A DNA stretch of 64,000 bases from Evansella caseinilytica (lineage in GTDB: Bacteria > Bacillota > Bacilli > Bacillales > Salisediminibacteriaceae): assembly GCF_900107275.1 (NCBI RefSeq), contig NZ_FNPI01000016.1, positions 1-64,000 on the forward strand, read 5' to 3'. The notes beneath the pieces are model-generated. The model was not told where the DNA came from and ran no database searches. It saw nothing but the letters and a program-made list of their open reading frames with translations. Below, piece after piece: positions 10,438 through 18,790 of the stretch. A program made the translations under genes and the position numbers. The first letter of the stretch is position 1. Every line of letters begins with the position of its first letter.

Positions 10438-11693
10438 GTGTTACGTAAATACTAATAGTATAAAATATGATACACTACTCATAAAGAAGGAGAGGTGTAT
10501 CCAAATGCCAAAAGTAAAATATCATGTTCGTCTTTCAGAAGAAGAACGAGCCACCTTGCAAGACCTTATTTCAAAAGGATCATCTCCTGCAAGGTCCATT
10601 ATGCGAGCCCATGTGTTATTAGCAGCCAATGAAAATCGTCCTGGTACAAAGCGAAGTGAAACTGCCATTGCCAAACAATGGAATGTCCACCCACAAACGG
10701 TGCATACCATCCGAAAAACATATGCTGAAAAAGACTTGGAAGCTACCATTCATAGAAAGAAACGAGAAACACCTCCTGTACCACCTAAAATTACTGGTGA
10801 CGTGGAAGCGAAAATCATTGCGCTCAGTTGCAGCACTCCCCCATCCGGCCGCTCAAGATGGACCCTTAGACTTTTGGCAGAAAAAGCAATAGAACTGCAA
10901 TATGTTGATAGTATTTCCCATCAGGCGGTTGGACATATTTTAAAAAAACGAGTTAAAGCCTCATCTTCGTAAGTGCTGGTGTATTCTCCCCAGCTGAATG
11001 CTGCTTTTGTAGCGTGTATGGAAGATGTACTGGACCTGTATCAACAACCATTTGACGAAGCTTCTCCTGTCATTTGTATGGATGAAAAACCTTATCAACT
11101 TTTGGATGAAGCACGAACTCTTATTCCGATGAAACCGGCCAAACCAGAACGCCAGGACGGCGAATACATACGACAGGGAACTTGCAGTATCTTCCTTTTT
11201 ACAGAGCCTTTAGCCGGCTGGCACCATGTGGCGGTTCGTGAAAGAAGAACGCGTATCGACTGGGCCCACGAAATCAAAGAATTATTGGAAGTCCATTATT
11301 CAGAAACGTCTAAGATTCGACTGGTGATGGACAATCTGAATATCCATTCATAGCCTCACTTTACGAAGCTTTTGACCCAGAGACCGCTCGTCGATTAGCC
11401 AAACGTCTTGAAATTCATTACACACCTAAACACGGTAGTTGGCTGAACATTGCTGAAATCGAATTAAATGCTATGGCCAGACAATGTTTAGGGCGGAGGA
11501 TTCCTTCCATTCCTGAGTTGAGTTAGAATAGGAATCGGACCGAACACAAACCAAAAGGGGTAGATTGGCGATTTACTACCGACACTGCAAGGATTAAATT
11601 GAAAAGACTTTATCCGCAGTTTAAGAGTTGATCCTACTGGTGAGTACTGTTAACTGATAAGTCACTTTTATATTTTTAGATTTTACTGAACAC
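10438..11693 (+). mobile_element. IS630-family insertion sequence, degenerate
   Basis: The element is 1256 bp and flanked by TA on both sides (10436-10437 and 11694-11695), the target duplication used by IS630/Tc1 elements. Its ends are inverted repeats: GTGTTACGTAAAT on the left against GTGTTCAGTAAAA on the right, with further matches inward. The transposase inside is broken, so the copy is probably not autonomous. It sits between the helicase operon and the intact methylase. Confidence 0.85.
10505..11631 (+). pseudogene. IS630-family transposase, broken
   Basis: An N-terminal helix-turn-helix region (about residues 1-110) and DDE catalytic segments are readable: CMDEKPYQL, MDNLNIHS, and HGSWLNIAEIELNAMARQCL. 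The frame is interrupted by a TAA at 10970-10972. Around it, the family sequence NELKPHLRKCWCI continues in a second frame, so there are two compensating indels near an A7 run. A second break at 11353 and a stop after IPELS follow. The C-terminus RLYPQFKS ends at 11631. Confidence 0.88.
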
Positions 11694-11874
11694 TAGTATG
11701 AATAAGTAACCGTTTTTGTCTAAGCCATCAAGTAATCATAAATTACCCATTCATGAAAAAACGATCAATTTCCTTTCATCAAAAACATCCTTTGTATATA
11801 TGTATTAATTATTTTAATATTACCATAATTATAAATACACTTAGTTACAGTTTTGCTTAATAAGATTAAAAATA

Positions 11875-11898
11875 AGCAAAAAACTCCGATAGGGGTTT
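11875..11898 (-). terminator. Terminator after the intact dam-type gene
   Basis: On the minus strand AAACCCC, TATC, GGAGTTTTTTG forms a short hairpin with a T run, about 25 bp beyond the methylase stop. The stretch 11696-11874 is AT-rich and holds nothing else I can support. Confidence 0.55.
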
Positions 11899-11923
11899 AA
11901 GATGCAACATATTTCAATCTAAT

Positions 11924-12775
11924 CTATACTACCTTCAAATACTTTTGAATATCTCCCATATCTGTTTTATTGGAAAAGAACATAAATTCTTGACCTTCTG
12001 TCGGAGTTGCTATTGAATAATTTAAGTAGTACTTCGTATAATCTTGATTTCGGTAAAGTTCTTCTATTTGACTAGCTATATCATAAGTTAAAATCCAATA
12101 TCTATTTCTCATTTTCGATTTAATAGTTCTTGCCAACTCAATATGATCTTCAGGAGAATAAAAATTCGTATATAAATCGGGACCTTTATCATAATATGGA
12201 GGATCAAAAAATGTAAGTGAATTACGTGTTTTTTTAATCTCTGCCTCAATAAAATCCTTTGCATCGTAATTACAAACCCTGATTTGATTTGAATAGGAGG
12301 CAATAAGCTTAATTCGCTTAATAATAGTTGCTTTATTAAATCTACAGTCTAATTTATAGGTACCACTTTGCTCCTTTCCACCAATAACTCCTGCTTTAAT
12401 AATTCCAGATCTATTAGTTCGATTTAAAAAAAGTGTTGATAAGGCCAAAGACAGCTCATCGACATGATCCTTTTGTTTTTGAATATCTCGTTGAATATAC
12501 CATTGATCCATATCTATAGGTGTATCTTGTATAAGTTGAATTAATTGGTCTGGGTGATTAATAATAGTATTCCATAGTGCATAAATTCCTCGATCGTAAT
12601 CATTTATAATAATTTTTTTAACATCATGATTAATGAGAAGACGCAAAGCTACAGCAGCTCCTCCAGCAAAAGGCTCTATGTACGTCGAAATATTATTACT
12701 ATTCACAAGATGTTTAACATAATAGTATGTTTTATCTTTACCACCCGGATATCTTAATGGAGATAGACTGGCCAT
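11924..12775 (-). CDS. Dam-type (D12 class) DNA adenine methyltransferase
   Basis: Predicted 283-residue N6-adenine methylase that uses S-adenosylmethionine. SPLRYPGGKDK at the N-terminus, YIEPFAGGAAVALRL (motif I) and LTFFDPPYYDKG (motif IV, DPPY) are intact, and length is usual for the family. The ATG at 12775 follows GAGGTGAT at a suitable distance; an upstream extension is less likely. No restriction endonuclease gene is adjacent. It may be an orphan methylase, or it may supply the activity lost from the pseudogene at 339-607. The recognition site cannot be read from the sequence; GATC is typical of Dam but uncertain here. Confidence 0.88.
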   Translation of the reverse strand: MASLSPLRYPGGKDKTYYYVKHLVNSNNISTYIEPFAGGAAVALRLLINHDVKKIIINDYDRGIYALWNTIINHPDQLIQLIQDTPIDMDQWYIQRDIQKQKDHVDELSLALSTLFLNRTNRSGIIKAGVIGGKEQSGTYKLDCRFNKATIIKRIKLIASYSNQIRVCNYDAKDFIEAEIKKTRNSLTFFDPPYYDKGPDLYTNFYSPEDHIELARTIKSKMRNRYWILTYDIASQIEELYRNQDYTKYYLNYSIATPTEGQEFMFFSNKTDMGDIQKYLKVV

Positions 12776-13175
12776 TGCGATCACCTCTATGATATAATAA
12801 CAAATTTTAGTTTTCTTGGCCAATAGCAGTTCTAGCTAACAGCTCTTTATTCACTTTGAAAAGGCGATAAGAAGTCAAATGCTCATTCAAATAAGGGTTT
12901 TTACGATTTTAAATTGATTTTATAATGAATGGAAGTAGATGATACTGCTTTAGAAGGTTGAATAGTCCCTGTGGGCTATTAGAATAAGCAGCCTGTCCTT
13001 CTGATCAAAAGAGCAAGCAAAAAAACAAAATCTGAATCCAGGTGGAAACGCTCCCCATATATCGCAATATGAACCAAAAGCCTCTTGTTATTGCTACATC
13101 GCAAAGCTACAATGAAACTTATTTATGAACAATTTAATGAAAATAATACATTCAAAATAAGTCAGGTGAATTTCC

Positions 13176-13508
13176 ATGATTCTAAGCAATTTTCAATCCG
13201 CTGAAAAGATTGCAACAAAAATGGGTCAAGCTTCTGATTCCATCCACAGGGTGACAAGCAACAAGTTTTCCACTGACGACCGCACAACCCTTGCAGTAAA
13301 CAGCAAGGCGCAAGAAGCGAATCGACAAGCGTTAAAACTTGCCAACCTTTTTAACGAAGCCTTCCAGACAACCATCAACAATATTCAGTCCACAGCCGAA
13401 GAGTTTCAACGTAAGGATCACGAAATAAGCATTGGAATCAACCAGTCACTTCCGCTTACGAACTATCTCAAGGATAGAAATACATATGAAAAAGCAAGGA
13501 ATGATTGA
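13176..13508 (+). CDS. Small type VII secretion effector-associated protein (TIGR04197-like)
   Basis: The 110-residue, helical, Gln/Ser/Asn-rich protein has no signal peptide. The pattern ATKMGQASDSI ... NSKAQEANRQ ... IQSTAEEFQRKDHEIS resembles the TIGR04197 family of small WXG100-sized proteins encoded before LXG toxins. Such proteins bind the LXG domain and help target the toxin to the type VII (Ess/Yuk) machinery. The ATG has AGGTG 7-8 nt upstream. The gene overlaps the next one and begins a four- to five-gene toxin operon. Between 12776 and 13175 I see only a possible promoter (TATAAT near 12920). Confidence 0.7.
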   Translation: MILSNFQSAEKIATKMGQASDSIHRVTSNKFSTDDRTTLAVNSKAQEANRQALKLANLFNEAFQTTINNIQSTAEEFQRKDHEISIGINQSLPLTNYLKDRNTYEKARND

Positions 13509-13869
13509 TTGGATGAAAAAGGAAGATGAACGATTACAAATCAAGACGCAATTACGTCAACTAGCTGACGAGCAAACAGAAAACCGGCATGCTTTCGCCC
13601 GATATGAACAGGATGAACAAACCCTGTTTGAAATTCAGCAAAAAAACCGCCGACTCTTTGACAATCTATTTTATTCATGGAACAAAGATCGTCAACTATT
13701 AAACCAGTTAGAGCAACAGCACAACGAATTATTTGATCACCAGCAAAAGCTTCGAGAAGAACTGGAAAATAAAAAGGACTGTATCCTTCAGGAAAACAAA
13801 CGATTGAATAATGTAGAAGACAATTTGTATCGTGATCTGCGATCATTAGAAAAAGAGGGAAAATCATGA
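13486..13869 (+). CDS. Coiled-coil LXG partner protein (DUF3958-like)
   Basis: A very charged, coiled-coil-rich protein of about 127 residues with repeated E/Q/K/L heptads and no signal peptide. Size and position between a TIGR04197-like gene and an LXG gene match the DUF3958 partner proteins that form helical bundles with LXG domains. The start is uncertain: ATGs at 13486, 13501 and 13513 all overlap the end of the preceding gene, and AAGGA motifs fit 13486 and 13513. The stop codon overlaps the LXG start (ATGA), indicating translational coupling. Confidence 0.65.
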   Translation: MKKQGMIDWMKKEDERLQIKTQLRQLADEQTENRHAFARYEQDEQTLFEIQQKNRRLFDNLFYSWNKDRQLLNQLEQQHNELFDHQQKLREELENKKDCILQENKRLNNVEDNLYRDLRSLEKEGKS

Positions 13870-15407
13870 GTTTGAATATGTATTTAGGATCGGCGGATGT
13901 ACAAACGTCAAGCATGAATCAATTTTGCATTCAGACGATTCAAGGGATGGAAGAAGCAATTGCCTCCATTGATCAATTCGCATTAAATATGAGTTTACAA
14001 GGTAAAGCGTATCAAACAGCGAAAACATACATGGCACAAACGTTCCGTCCCCTTGCGCAAGGAATCATCTATTTATGTGAGGAACTTATTCGCCAAAATG
14101 ACGACTATCCAAGTGAGTTCCGATCTCAGGTATCAACATCCGATGTTATTGAACATGAAATAGCAGATCAAATCGTGGAAATAAACCGTCTTATTCGCCG
14201 ACTCAGAGAATTAAACGACATCACACCAATGGTTCAGGCAACAATCCTTATTTATGAAGGGATGAAACGAATCCTCCAACAAAGACTGGAAAAATTACAT
14301 CAATTCAATGTCACCTCTCGCAGCAACTATGACACCGCCTTTCAATTGGCAGATTGTATCGTGCAGGGGTTAGCGCAAGTGCAAGGTGGAAAAGGATTTA
14401 ACTCGGAAACAGGCACATTCAGCACAAAAGGGATGGAGCTTGGCTGGGTTCAGCAAATACATAAGTTTCCTTATATCCTTAAAGCACATGAGCAGTATGG
14501 AGAACATTTAGAAAAGTATCCCAGGGATGTAGATAAGATCATTGCGATTATGAAGTATGAGGAAAAGCACACGGAGTACTTGGAGCAAACGAATGAGTTT
14601 CTGGCTCCACTGGAAGTGAAGGATATCATTGAAATTAAGTATTTAATGTATACTGCAGAGGAACCATACCGGACATTAGCGATGAAGTATTTGGATGAAG
14701 TAAAGATAGCTAGCCTTGAGGGGGAGAAATCATTTTTTTTGGATAGTGATAATTCTATCACATACATTGTTGAAAGAGACCGAACGAATGCTCGGGGGGC
14801 ATATTTCACATTCTTCCATGAATTAGGACATGCGATTGACTATAATTATGCAAAAGAAATAGGTATGGACGGGTTCTTTTCTAATAACTACAGAAGTAAT
14901 GGCAATACGTTGGCGGAATATATGCATGGCGATGTGAAAAACAAAATTCAATTTGCATTGAAAGATGAAATAAATAAAGAAGTATATGATGATATTGATA
15001 TGAAAGCAAAAACAAAGATGATTAATAATATCACAGAATCGTTTATCTATACAGGCCCTGAAGATAACGAGTTAACAAGCACTGAAACAGACTTGTATAA
15101 TATTATCCAGACGAAGTTATCACAGGATTTACATCCAGACGAACATCATAATGCTTCTGATGTATATGGTGGAGTAACTCTGAATGAAATCGTAGGTAAA
15201 TGGGGCCATCACAAAGAAAGTTATTGGATCGACTTAGATACTGGAGAAAGAACTAATGAGCCGGATAAAGAGGGTTTTGCAAGCTATTATGGAAGTATTA
15301 TGATACAAGATAGTGTGCAAATAGAAAGTGTAACTGATTACTTGCCAAACTCGAAAAAACATATGAATAACATGTTTAAGTCTATGAATGAAGGTGTAAA
15401 CAAATGA
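13866..15407 (+). CDS. LXG polymorphic toxin with C-terminal HELGH metallopeptidase domain
   Basis: The 513-residue protein starts MSLNMYLGSADVQTSSM, the LXG signature, and has an all-helical targeting domain to about residue 220. The C-terminal domain holds FFHELGHAIDYNY with the zinc-binding HELGH at 318-322 and a conserved-looking EGFASYYG (E469) that could supply a third ligand. Known LXG toxins leave the cell through the type VII system and attack competing bacteria; here the warhead would be a zinc peptidase. GAGGG precedes the ATG. Two lipoprotein genes follow, the first overlapping its stop. No secretion machinery lies in the window. The substrate is unknown. Confidence 0.82.
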   Translation: MSLNMYLGSADVQTSSMNQFCIQTIQGMEEAIASIDQFALNMSLQGKAYQTAKTYMAQTFRPLAQGIIYLCEELIRQNDDYPSEFRSQVSTSDVIEHEIADQIVEINRLIRRLRELNDITPMVQATILIYEGMKRILQQRLEKLHQFNVTSRSNYDTAFQLADCIVQGLAQVQGGKGFNSETGTFSTKGMELGWVQQIHKFPYILKAHEQYGEHLEKYPRDVDKIIAIMKYEEKHTEYLEQTNEFLAPLEVKDIIEIKYLMYTAEEPYRTLAMKYLDEVKIASLEGEKSFFLDSDNSITYIVERDRTNARGAYFTFFHELGHAIDYNYAKEIGMDGFFSNNYRSNGNTLAEYMHGDVKNKIQFALKDEINKEVYDDIDMKAKTKMINNITESFIYTGPEDNELTSTETDLYNIIQTKLSQDLHPDEHHNASDVYGGVTLNEIVGKWGHHKESYWIDLDTGERTNEPDKEGFASYYGSIMIQDSVQIESVTDYLPNSKKHMNNMFKSMNEGVNK

Positions 15408-16015
15408 AAAGGTCACTATTTTTTTTAATCATTTTTTCAGTTTGTCTACTTTTACTAGGTTGTCAACAATCGTCTAATAATGATGAGGTTAATGTGCCTC
15501 AAAAAACAAACGAACTACCAAATGATAGAAACGAGGAAAACAATATGGCGCAAATAGATATTTTTGATTTTAAACATATTAAGAAAGCACCTGAAGCAAC
15601 AGAAAAGCAACCAATTAGCAAAGTAATTAAAGTGTTTTTTGATGAATGGACTTTCGATGACCCTTATGAAGCGATAGCAATTGATATTGAAAATAATGAG
15701 ATTTATGTAAATCCTATTATAAGTGCTCGAGGCCTTCGTGCTCAAGATGGAATTGTTCAAATAAGTAATACTGAAAAAATTATTGACATCTTAAATAAAC
15801 ATAATGTTCAGGAATGGAAACGTAATTATACCTTTGAAGATCCAGAAACGTACCAAGATGGATACAGTTGGTCATTGTTGTTACAGTTTGAAGATGGGAC
15901 GGTTGAAAAGCATTGGGGTGATGGAACAAACAAAAAAAAGCTAACACCAGACAATTTCGATGACTTTGCCAAAGAGTTGAATGAATTTGTGAAGGAACGG
16001 TTAGAGGATAACTGA
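15404..16015 (+). CDS. Lipoprotein, probable immunity protein for the LXG toxin
   Basis: The 203-residue protein has a Lys/Arg start, a hydrophobic stretch and a lipobox (LLLLGC, Cys20), so it should be a membrane-anchored lipoprotein facing outward. The mature part contains IDIFDFKHIKKAPEATEKQP and DNFDDFAKELNEFVKERL, both shared with the paralogue at 16185-16793. Its ATG overlaps the toxin stop (ATGA). That coupling and the duplicated copy behind it are typical of immunity genes; the assignment is inference from position. I do not recognise a named domain. Confidence 0.65.
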   Translation: MKRSLFFLIIFSVCLLLLGCQQSSNNDEVNVPQKTNELPNDRNEENNMAQIDIFDFKHIKKAPEATEKQPISKVIKVFFDEWTFDDPYEAIAIDIENNEIYVNPIISARGLRAQDGIVQISNTEKIIDILNKHNVQEWKRNYTFEDPETYQDGYSWSLLLQFEDGTVEKHWGDGTNKKKLTPDNFDDFAKELNEFVKERLEDN

Positions 16016-16184
16016 TTGTCACTCTATATTCATTAATTTGTATAAGAGATAGACGGAGCATTTGTGTTCATATAGTATGAGTAAAATAACCATTACGAGA
16101 AGGGCTGTTGACTTTGGTAAAAATGTGTCCGTGCCCCACCCTTCCAATGCCGTCTGATGGCTTATGAAGTTCGAGGTGTATGAT

Positions 16185-16793
16185 GTGAATAAATTAGTAT
16201 CCTATTTTTTACTCATTGTTTCATGTCTTGTTATCGCTGGATGTCAGGAATCGAACGAACTTAAAAGAAAAAAAGTATCTGAAGAAGTAAACGAGCCTAA
16301 AGTAATGGAAAGGTTTGATGAGGAAAAGTTGAGTCAAGTAGATATTTTCGATTTTGAACATATTGAGAAAGCACCTGAAACAACAGAAAAGCAACCTCTA
16401 AGCAAAGCAATAAAATTATATTTTAGTAATAATGATACGGATACTAATGATGCTATTGCCATTGATATAGAAAATAATCAAATACTTGTAGAACCTTGGA
16501 TGTCTGCGCTGGGAGTCAATACAGTTGAAGAACCAATTAATTCAAACGATTTAAAGAATGTAGTGAATATTCTAGAAAAATATGATGTACAAAATTGGGA
16601 ACGTGATTACAGTAAGGAAGATCCTAGTACTTATGAAGATGGATATGGATGGCACTTATGGATACAATTCGAAGATGGTACTGTTGAAAAGCATAAGGGA
16701 TCTGGTGTTCGAAAAGAGGTTATCCCTGATAATTTTGATGACTTTGTTAAAGAGTTGAATGAATTTGTGAATGAACGGTTAGACGATCATTGA
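16185..16793 (+). CDS. Second lipoprotein, paralogue of the probable immunity protein
   Basis: The 202-residue protein is clearly related to the preceding one: QVDIFDFEHIEKAPETTEKQ, EDGTVEKHKG and DNFDDFVKELNEFVNERL are shared. I choose the GTG at 16185 because GAGGTG lies 6 nt upstream and because it gives a proper signal peptide with lipobox VIAGC, matching its neighbour. An ATG at 16164 would add seven residues. A gap of 169 bp separates it from the first copy. Tandem immunity copies often protect against toxin variants carried by rival strains. Confidence 0.62.
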   Translation: MNKLVSYFLLIVSCLVIAGCQESNELKRKKVSEEVNEPKVMERFDEEKLSQVDIFDFEHIEKAPETTEKQPLSKAIKLYFSNNDTDTNDAIAIDIENNQILVEPWMSALGVNTVEEPINSNDLKNVVNILEKYDVQNWERDYSKEDPSTYEDGYGWHLWIQFEDGTVEKHKGSGVRKEVIPDNFDDFVKELNEFVNERLDDH

Positions 16794-16816
16794 TTTTCTT
16801 ACTGTCTATTAAGAGA

Positions 16817-17035
16817 GTGTTTCAAAAGGGGGGTTTTTCCCTTTTGAGACACCACCGAAGCAAGGAACGAAGCCGATGCAGCTTTTCAAAAGCTCGATAG
16901 GAGTGGTTTTTTCCTATCGAGCGTGCAGCGACGAGCAAAGCTACGATGCCTTTCCCATCGAGTTGTCTCGACGGATAGTCATCGAAGCTGCGCTTGCAGA
17001 GGAAGAGACAAGCACGGAGCCATTGCCCGATATTT
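16817..17035. repeat. Divergent member of the dispersed hairpin repeat
   Basis: It begins with the stem GTGTTTCAAAAGGG against CCCTTTTGAGACAC around a G/T-rich loop, then runs through GAAGCCGATGCAGCTTTTC and AGAGGAAGAGACAAGCACGG, segments shared in part with the other repeats. It follows the second lipoprotein gene, whose terminator it may supply. Confidence 0.6.
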
Positions 17036-17042
17036 TTTTATA

Positions 17043-17190
17043 GTGTTTGTTCAAAAAGATCGGTTTTTATCTTTTTGAACAAGCACGAAGCAATGGGTGG
17101 AGCCGATGCATTCTTTTCAGGCCAACTGTGAGTGGTTTTCTCGCAGTCGGTCGCATCGTGCGGAACCATTGCCTTTTGAACAGACTCTTA
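17043..17190 (+). repeat. Dispersed hairpin repeat, copy 1
   Basis: A 148-bp unit that starts with the near-perfect hairpin GTGTTTGTTCAAAAAGAT (17043-17060) against 17069-17086. It continues GAAGCAATGGGTGGAGCCG and ends in CCATTGCCTTTTGAACAGAC. Its outer ends form an imperfect inverted repeat around TGTTCAAAAAG. TA precedes it. Closely similar copies occur at 34291, 37893, 40033 and elsewhere. Confidence 0.8.
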
Positions 17191-17285
17191 TCGTTTTCTT
17201 TTGACACATACCTCACAGATGCGTTCTTGCCACTTTTAGGGATGGGATGAAAGCATCTTTTTTGATATAATTTAGTATAGACAAG

Positions 17286-17387
17286 TTGCACCTGGTCGAA
17301 ACAGCTAAGAAGTTATCCGAATATGATCGGCAGCTGGCTAATCAATTGATAAAAAATGTTAAAGGGGGTGTGCATTCACATGAATAA
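17286..17387 (+). pseudogene. C-terminal remnant of an unidentified gene
   Basis: A frame reading LVETAKKLSEYDRQLANQLI ends at a TAA that overlaps the ATG of the next gene (ATGAATAA). The composition looks like the tail of a small HTH-type regulator, but no start with a ribosome site exists and the DNA upstream is repeat sequence. A TATAAT-like box lies at about 17265-17272. Confidence 0.35.
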
Positions 17388-17673
17388 CGAACTTAAATCA
17401 ATGCTGGAAACTGTTTTAAAGGAAGTTCTTCATCCCATCCACAACGAGTTACAAGAACTAAATCAACGTGTAAGCAGCATCGAAGCTGAACAAAAAGAGA
17501 TAAAAGCAACCATGGCAACCAAGAAAGATGTAGCGGAAATCCCATTTATCAAACAAGCAGTGATGGAAACAAACCAAGAAATCAAACAAGTACTCGAAAA
17601 CCAAAAGTCCACCCATGAAATTTTAGGTGAACATGAAGTTTCTATTCGGACATTGAGACGTAAGCCTGTTTAA
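17380..17673 (+). CDS. Small coiled-coil protein, tandem copy A
   Basis: The 97-residue, strongly helical protein is rich in E, Q, K and N, with IHNELQELNQRVSSIEAEQK as an evident coiled coil. It has no membrane segment or signal. AAAGGGGGTG lies about 9 nt before the ATG. It is the first of two tandem copies, the second beginning 45 bp after its stop. Function unknown; similar short coiled-coil proteins occur in Bacillaceae accessory regions. Confidence 0.6.
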   Translation: MNNELKSMLETVLKEVLHPIHNELQELNQRVSSIEAEQKEIKATMATKKDVAEIPFIKQAVMETNQEIKQVLENQKSTHEILGEHEVSIRTLRRKPV

Positions 17674-17697
17674 AAAACTTTAAAGGGGTGCATTCAC

Positions 17698-18030
17698 ACG
17701 AATAACGAAATCAAAACAATGCTGCAGTCTGTTATCCAAGAAGCATTACAACCCATTCAAGAAAAACTGAACAAAATGGAAGCAGAGCAGCAATCTACGA
17801 GATCTCAACTAGATGAAAATACAGACATAGTAAAAGCCATCCACGACCGACAAGAAGAAACAAACGCTACACTTGAAGCTCTTTCAATGGATGTTCATAA
17901 GCTAAACGGTGTTGTCACTGAGCATAATAAAAAATTAGACAGTATTGTTAACATCCAAGAACGACAACAAAGAATACTTGAAACACTTGCCCTTCGTTCT
18001 ATTGAACAGGAAACAGAGCTTCGTGATTAA
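17698..18030 (+). CDS. Small coiled-coil protein, tandem copy B with altered start codon
   Basis: This paralogue of copy A has the same leader, AAAGGGGTGCATTCAC, but the start codon reads ACG (17698-17700) instead of ATG. The frame is otherwise intact for about 110 residues. Translation could begin at ACG, inefficiently, or at the in-frame ATG at 17719, which lacks a good ribosome site. The coiled coil (KLNKMEAEQQSTRSQL) is conserved. It may be weakly expressed or on the way to silence. Confidence 0.5.
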   Translation, partial: TNNEIKTMLQSVIQEALQPIQEKLNKMEAEQQSTRSQLDENTDIVKAIHDRQEETNATLEALSMDVHKLNGVVTEHNKKLDSIVNIQERQQRILETLALRSIEQETELRD

Positions 18031-18193
18031 AAAGGATGAAATAATCTTTTGTTCTCTCTCATCGTTCTGTGCCAACCGTTCCTGATAAAACATTTGGAAC
18101 AAATCCCCAACTCACTCAGGCCATCCTAGTAATAAATGTTTTGTTTCAGTTTTTGTAACTGCCATAATGTATATCCCCTATTTTCCCCGCCTG

Positions 18194-18379
18194 TCAGCTG
18201 CCTCGTTCATACTCGCTAAAGGTATGCATCACATTGGAAATATGATTTCGAACGGTCTTTTCACTTATAAAAAGCTCTGCTGCGATTTCTTTTGTCGTCT
18301 TGTCCTGAACGAGCAGTTCAAAAACTTCTCGTTCTCGTTTCGTCAAGAGCGGTTTAGGTCGGAACTCGTGTTCTTTCAA
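18194..18379 (-). pseudogene. gerE: gerE, C-terminally truncated late spore-coat regulator
   Basis: The reading KPLLTKREREVFELLVQDKT continues through SEKTVRNHISNVM and is nearly identical to B. subtilis GerE, the small LuxR-type DNA-binding protein that controls coat genes under sigma K. I start it at the TTG at 18379 (MKEHEF...), preceded by AAAGGGTG, which aligns with the usual N-terminus. After NVM the sequence becomes HTFSEYERGS and stops at about 61 residues, against 74 in B. subtilis, losing the final helix (GRSQAVVELL region) used for dimerisation. Probably impaired. A sequencing error or a second gerE elsewhere cannot be excluded. In 18031-18193 I see nothing. Confidence 0.75.
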
Positions 18380-18451
18380 TAGATTCACCCTTTCATGCAT
18401 GGGCTGCGTCCTTCTGATAAATAAATACTTCGGCTAGTATTTAGTCATCAA

Positions 18452-18480
18452 TATCTTATGTTGAAAATGGAGAGCTCGTG
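18452..18480 (-). promoter_or_regulatory. Candidate sigma K promoter of gerE
   Basis: On the minus strand CAC is followed after 17 bp by CATAAGATA, fitting the sigma K pattern (mACm, 16-18 bp, CATAnnnTA). It lies about 75 bp before the gerE start, and B. subtilis gerE is a sigma K gene. Confidence 0.55.
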
Positions 18481-18603
18481 ACATGACATCGCTAGGCAAG
18501 AAAGGATTTTTTCACATGAAAAAGTACATTTTTTACGGTGGGACATATTTGAAAAATAAAATCGCCTTGCCGCTGCTGCTTCTGTAAGACACCGCTTGCG
18601 AAT

Positions 18604-18790
18604 TTATTCCCCTCGATATCCATGGACACATTCGCTCCATGGAACGGACTTGCCGCTGAAGCGGGACATTTGTATGATTCTTCCTCGCCCGGTCATACAC
18701 ACTTCACTCTTTCCATTTAATATCATATAATGCAGATCTGCAGAAGATGTTCCTGCATATGCTACTTTTACACATACGTACAATTTTCCA
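18604..18790 (-). pseudogene. Truncated second copy of ysmA (C-terminal part)
   Basis: A frame ending at TAA 18604-18606 reads VCVKVAYAGTSSADLHYMIL, then NGKSEVCMTGRGRI and SRFSGKSVPWS. It is closely similar to the C-terminal half of the intact ysmA at 21920-22366. The DNA similarity also extends past the stop to about 18549. The copy breaks off at about 18790, losing the N-terminal half and the catalytic region. It stands where ysmA is expected beside gerE. Confidence 0.8.

Noticed and set aside
10505-11353. Programmed frameshift transposase
   Set aside because: There are three separate disruptions and in-frame stops, more than a programmed shift would explain.
13432-13485. Longer start for the DUF3958-like protein
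   Set aside because: The first 18 codons lie inside the preceding gene and have no ribosome site; later ATGs fit better.
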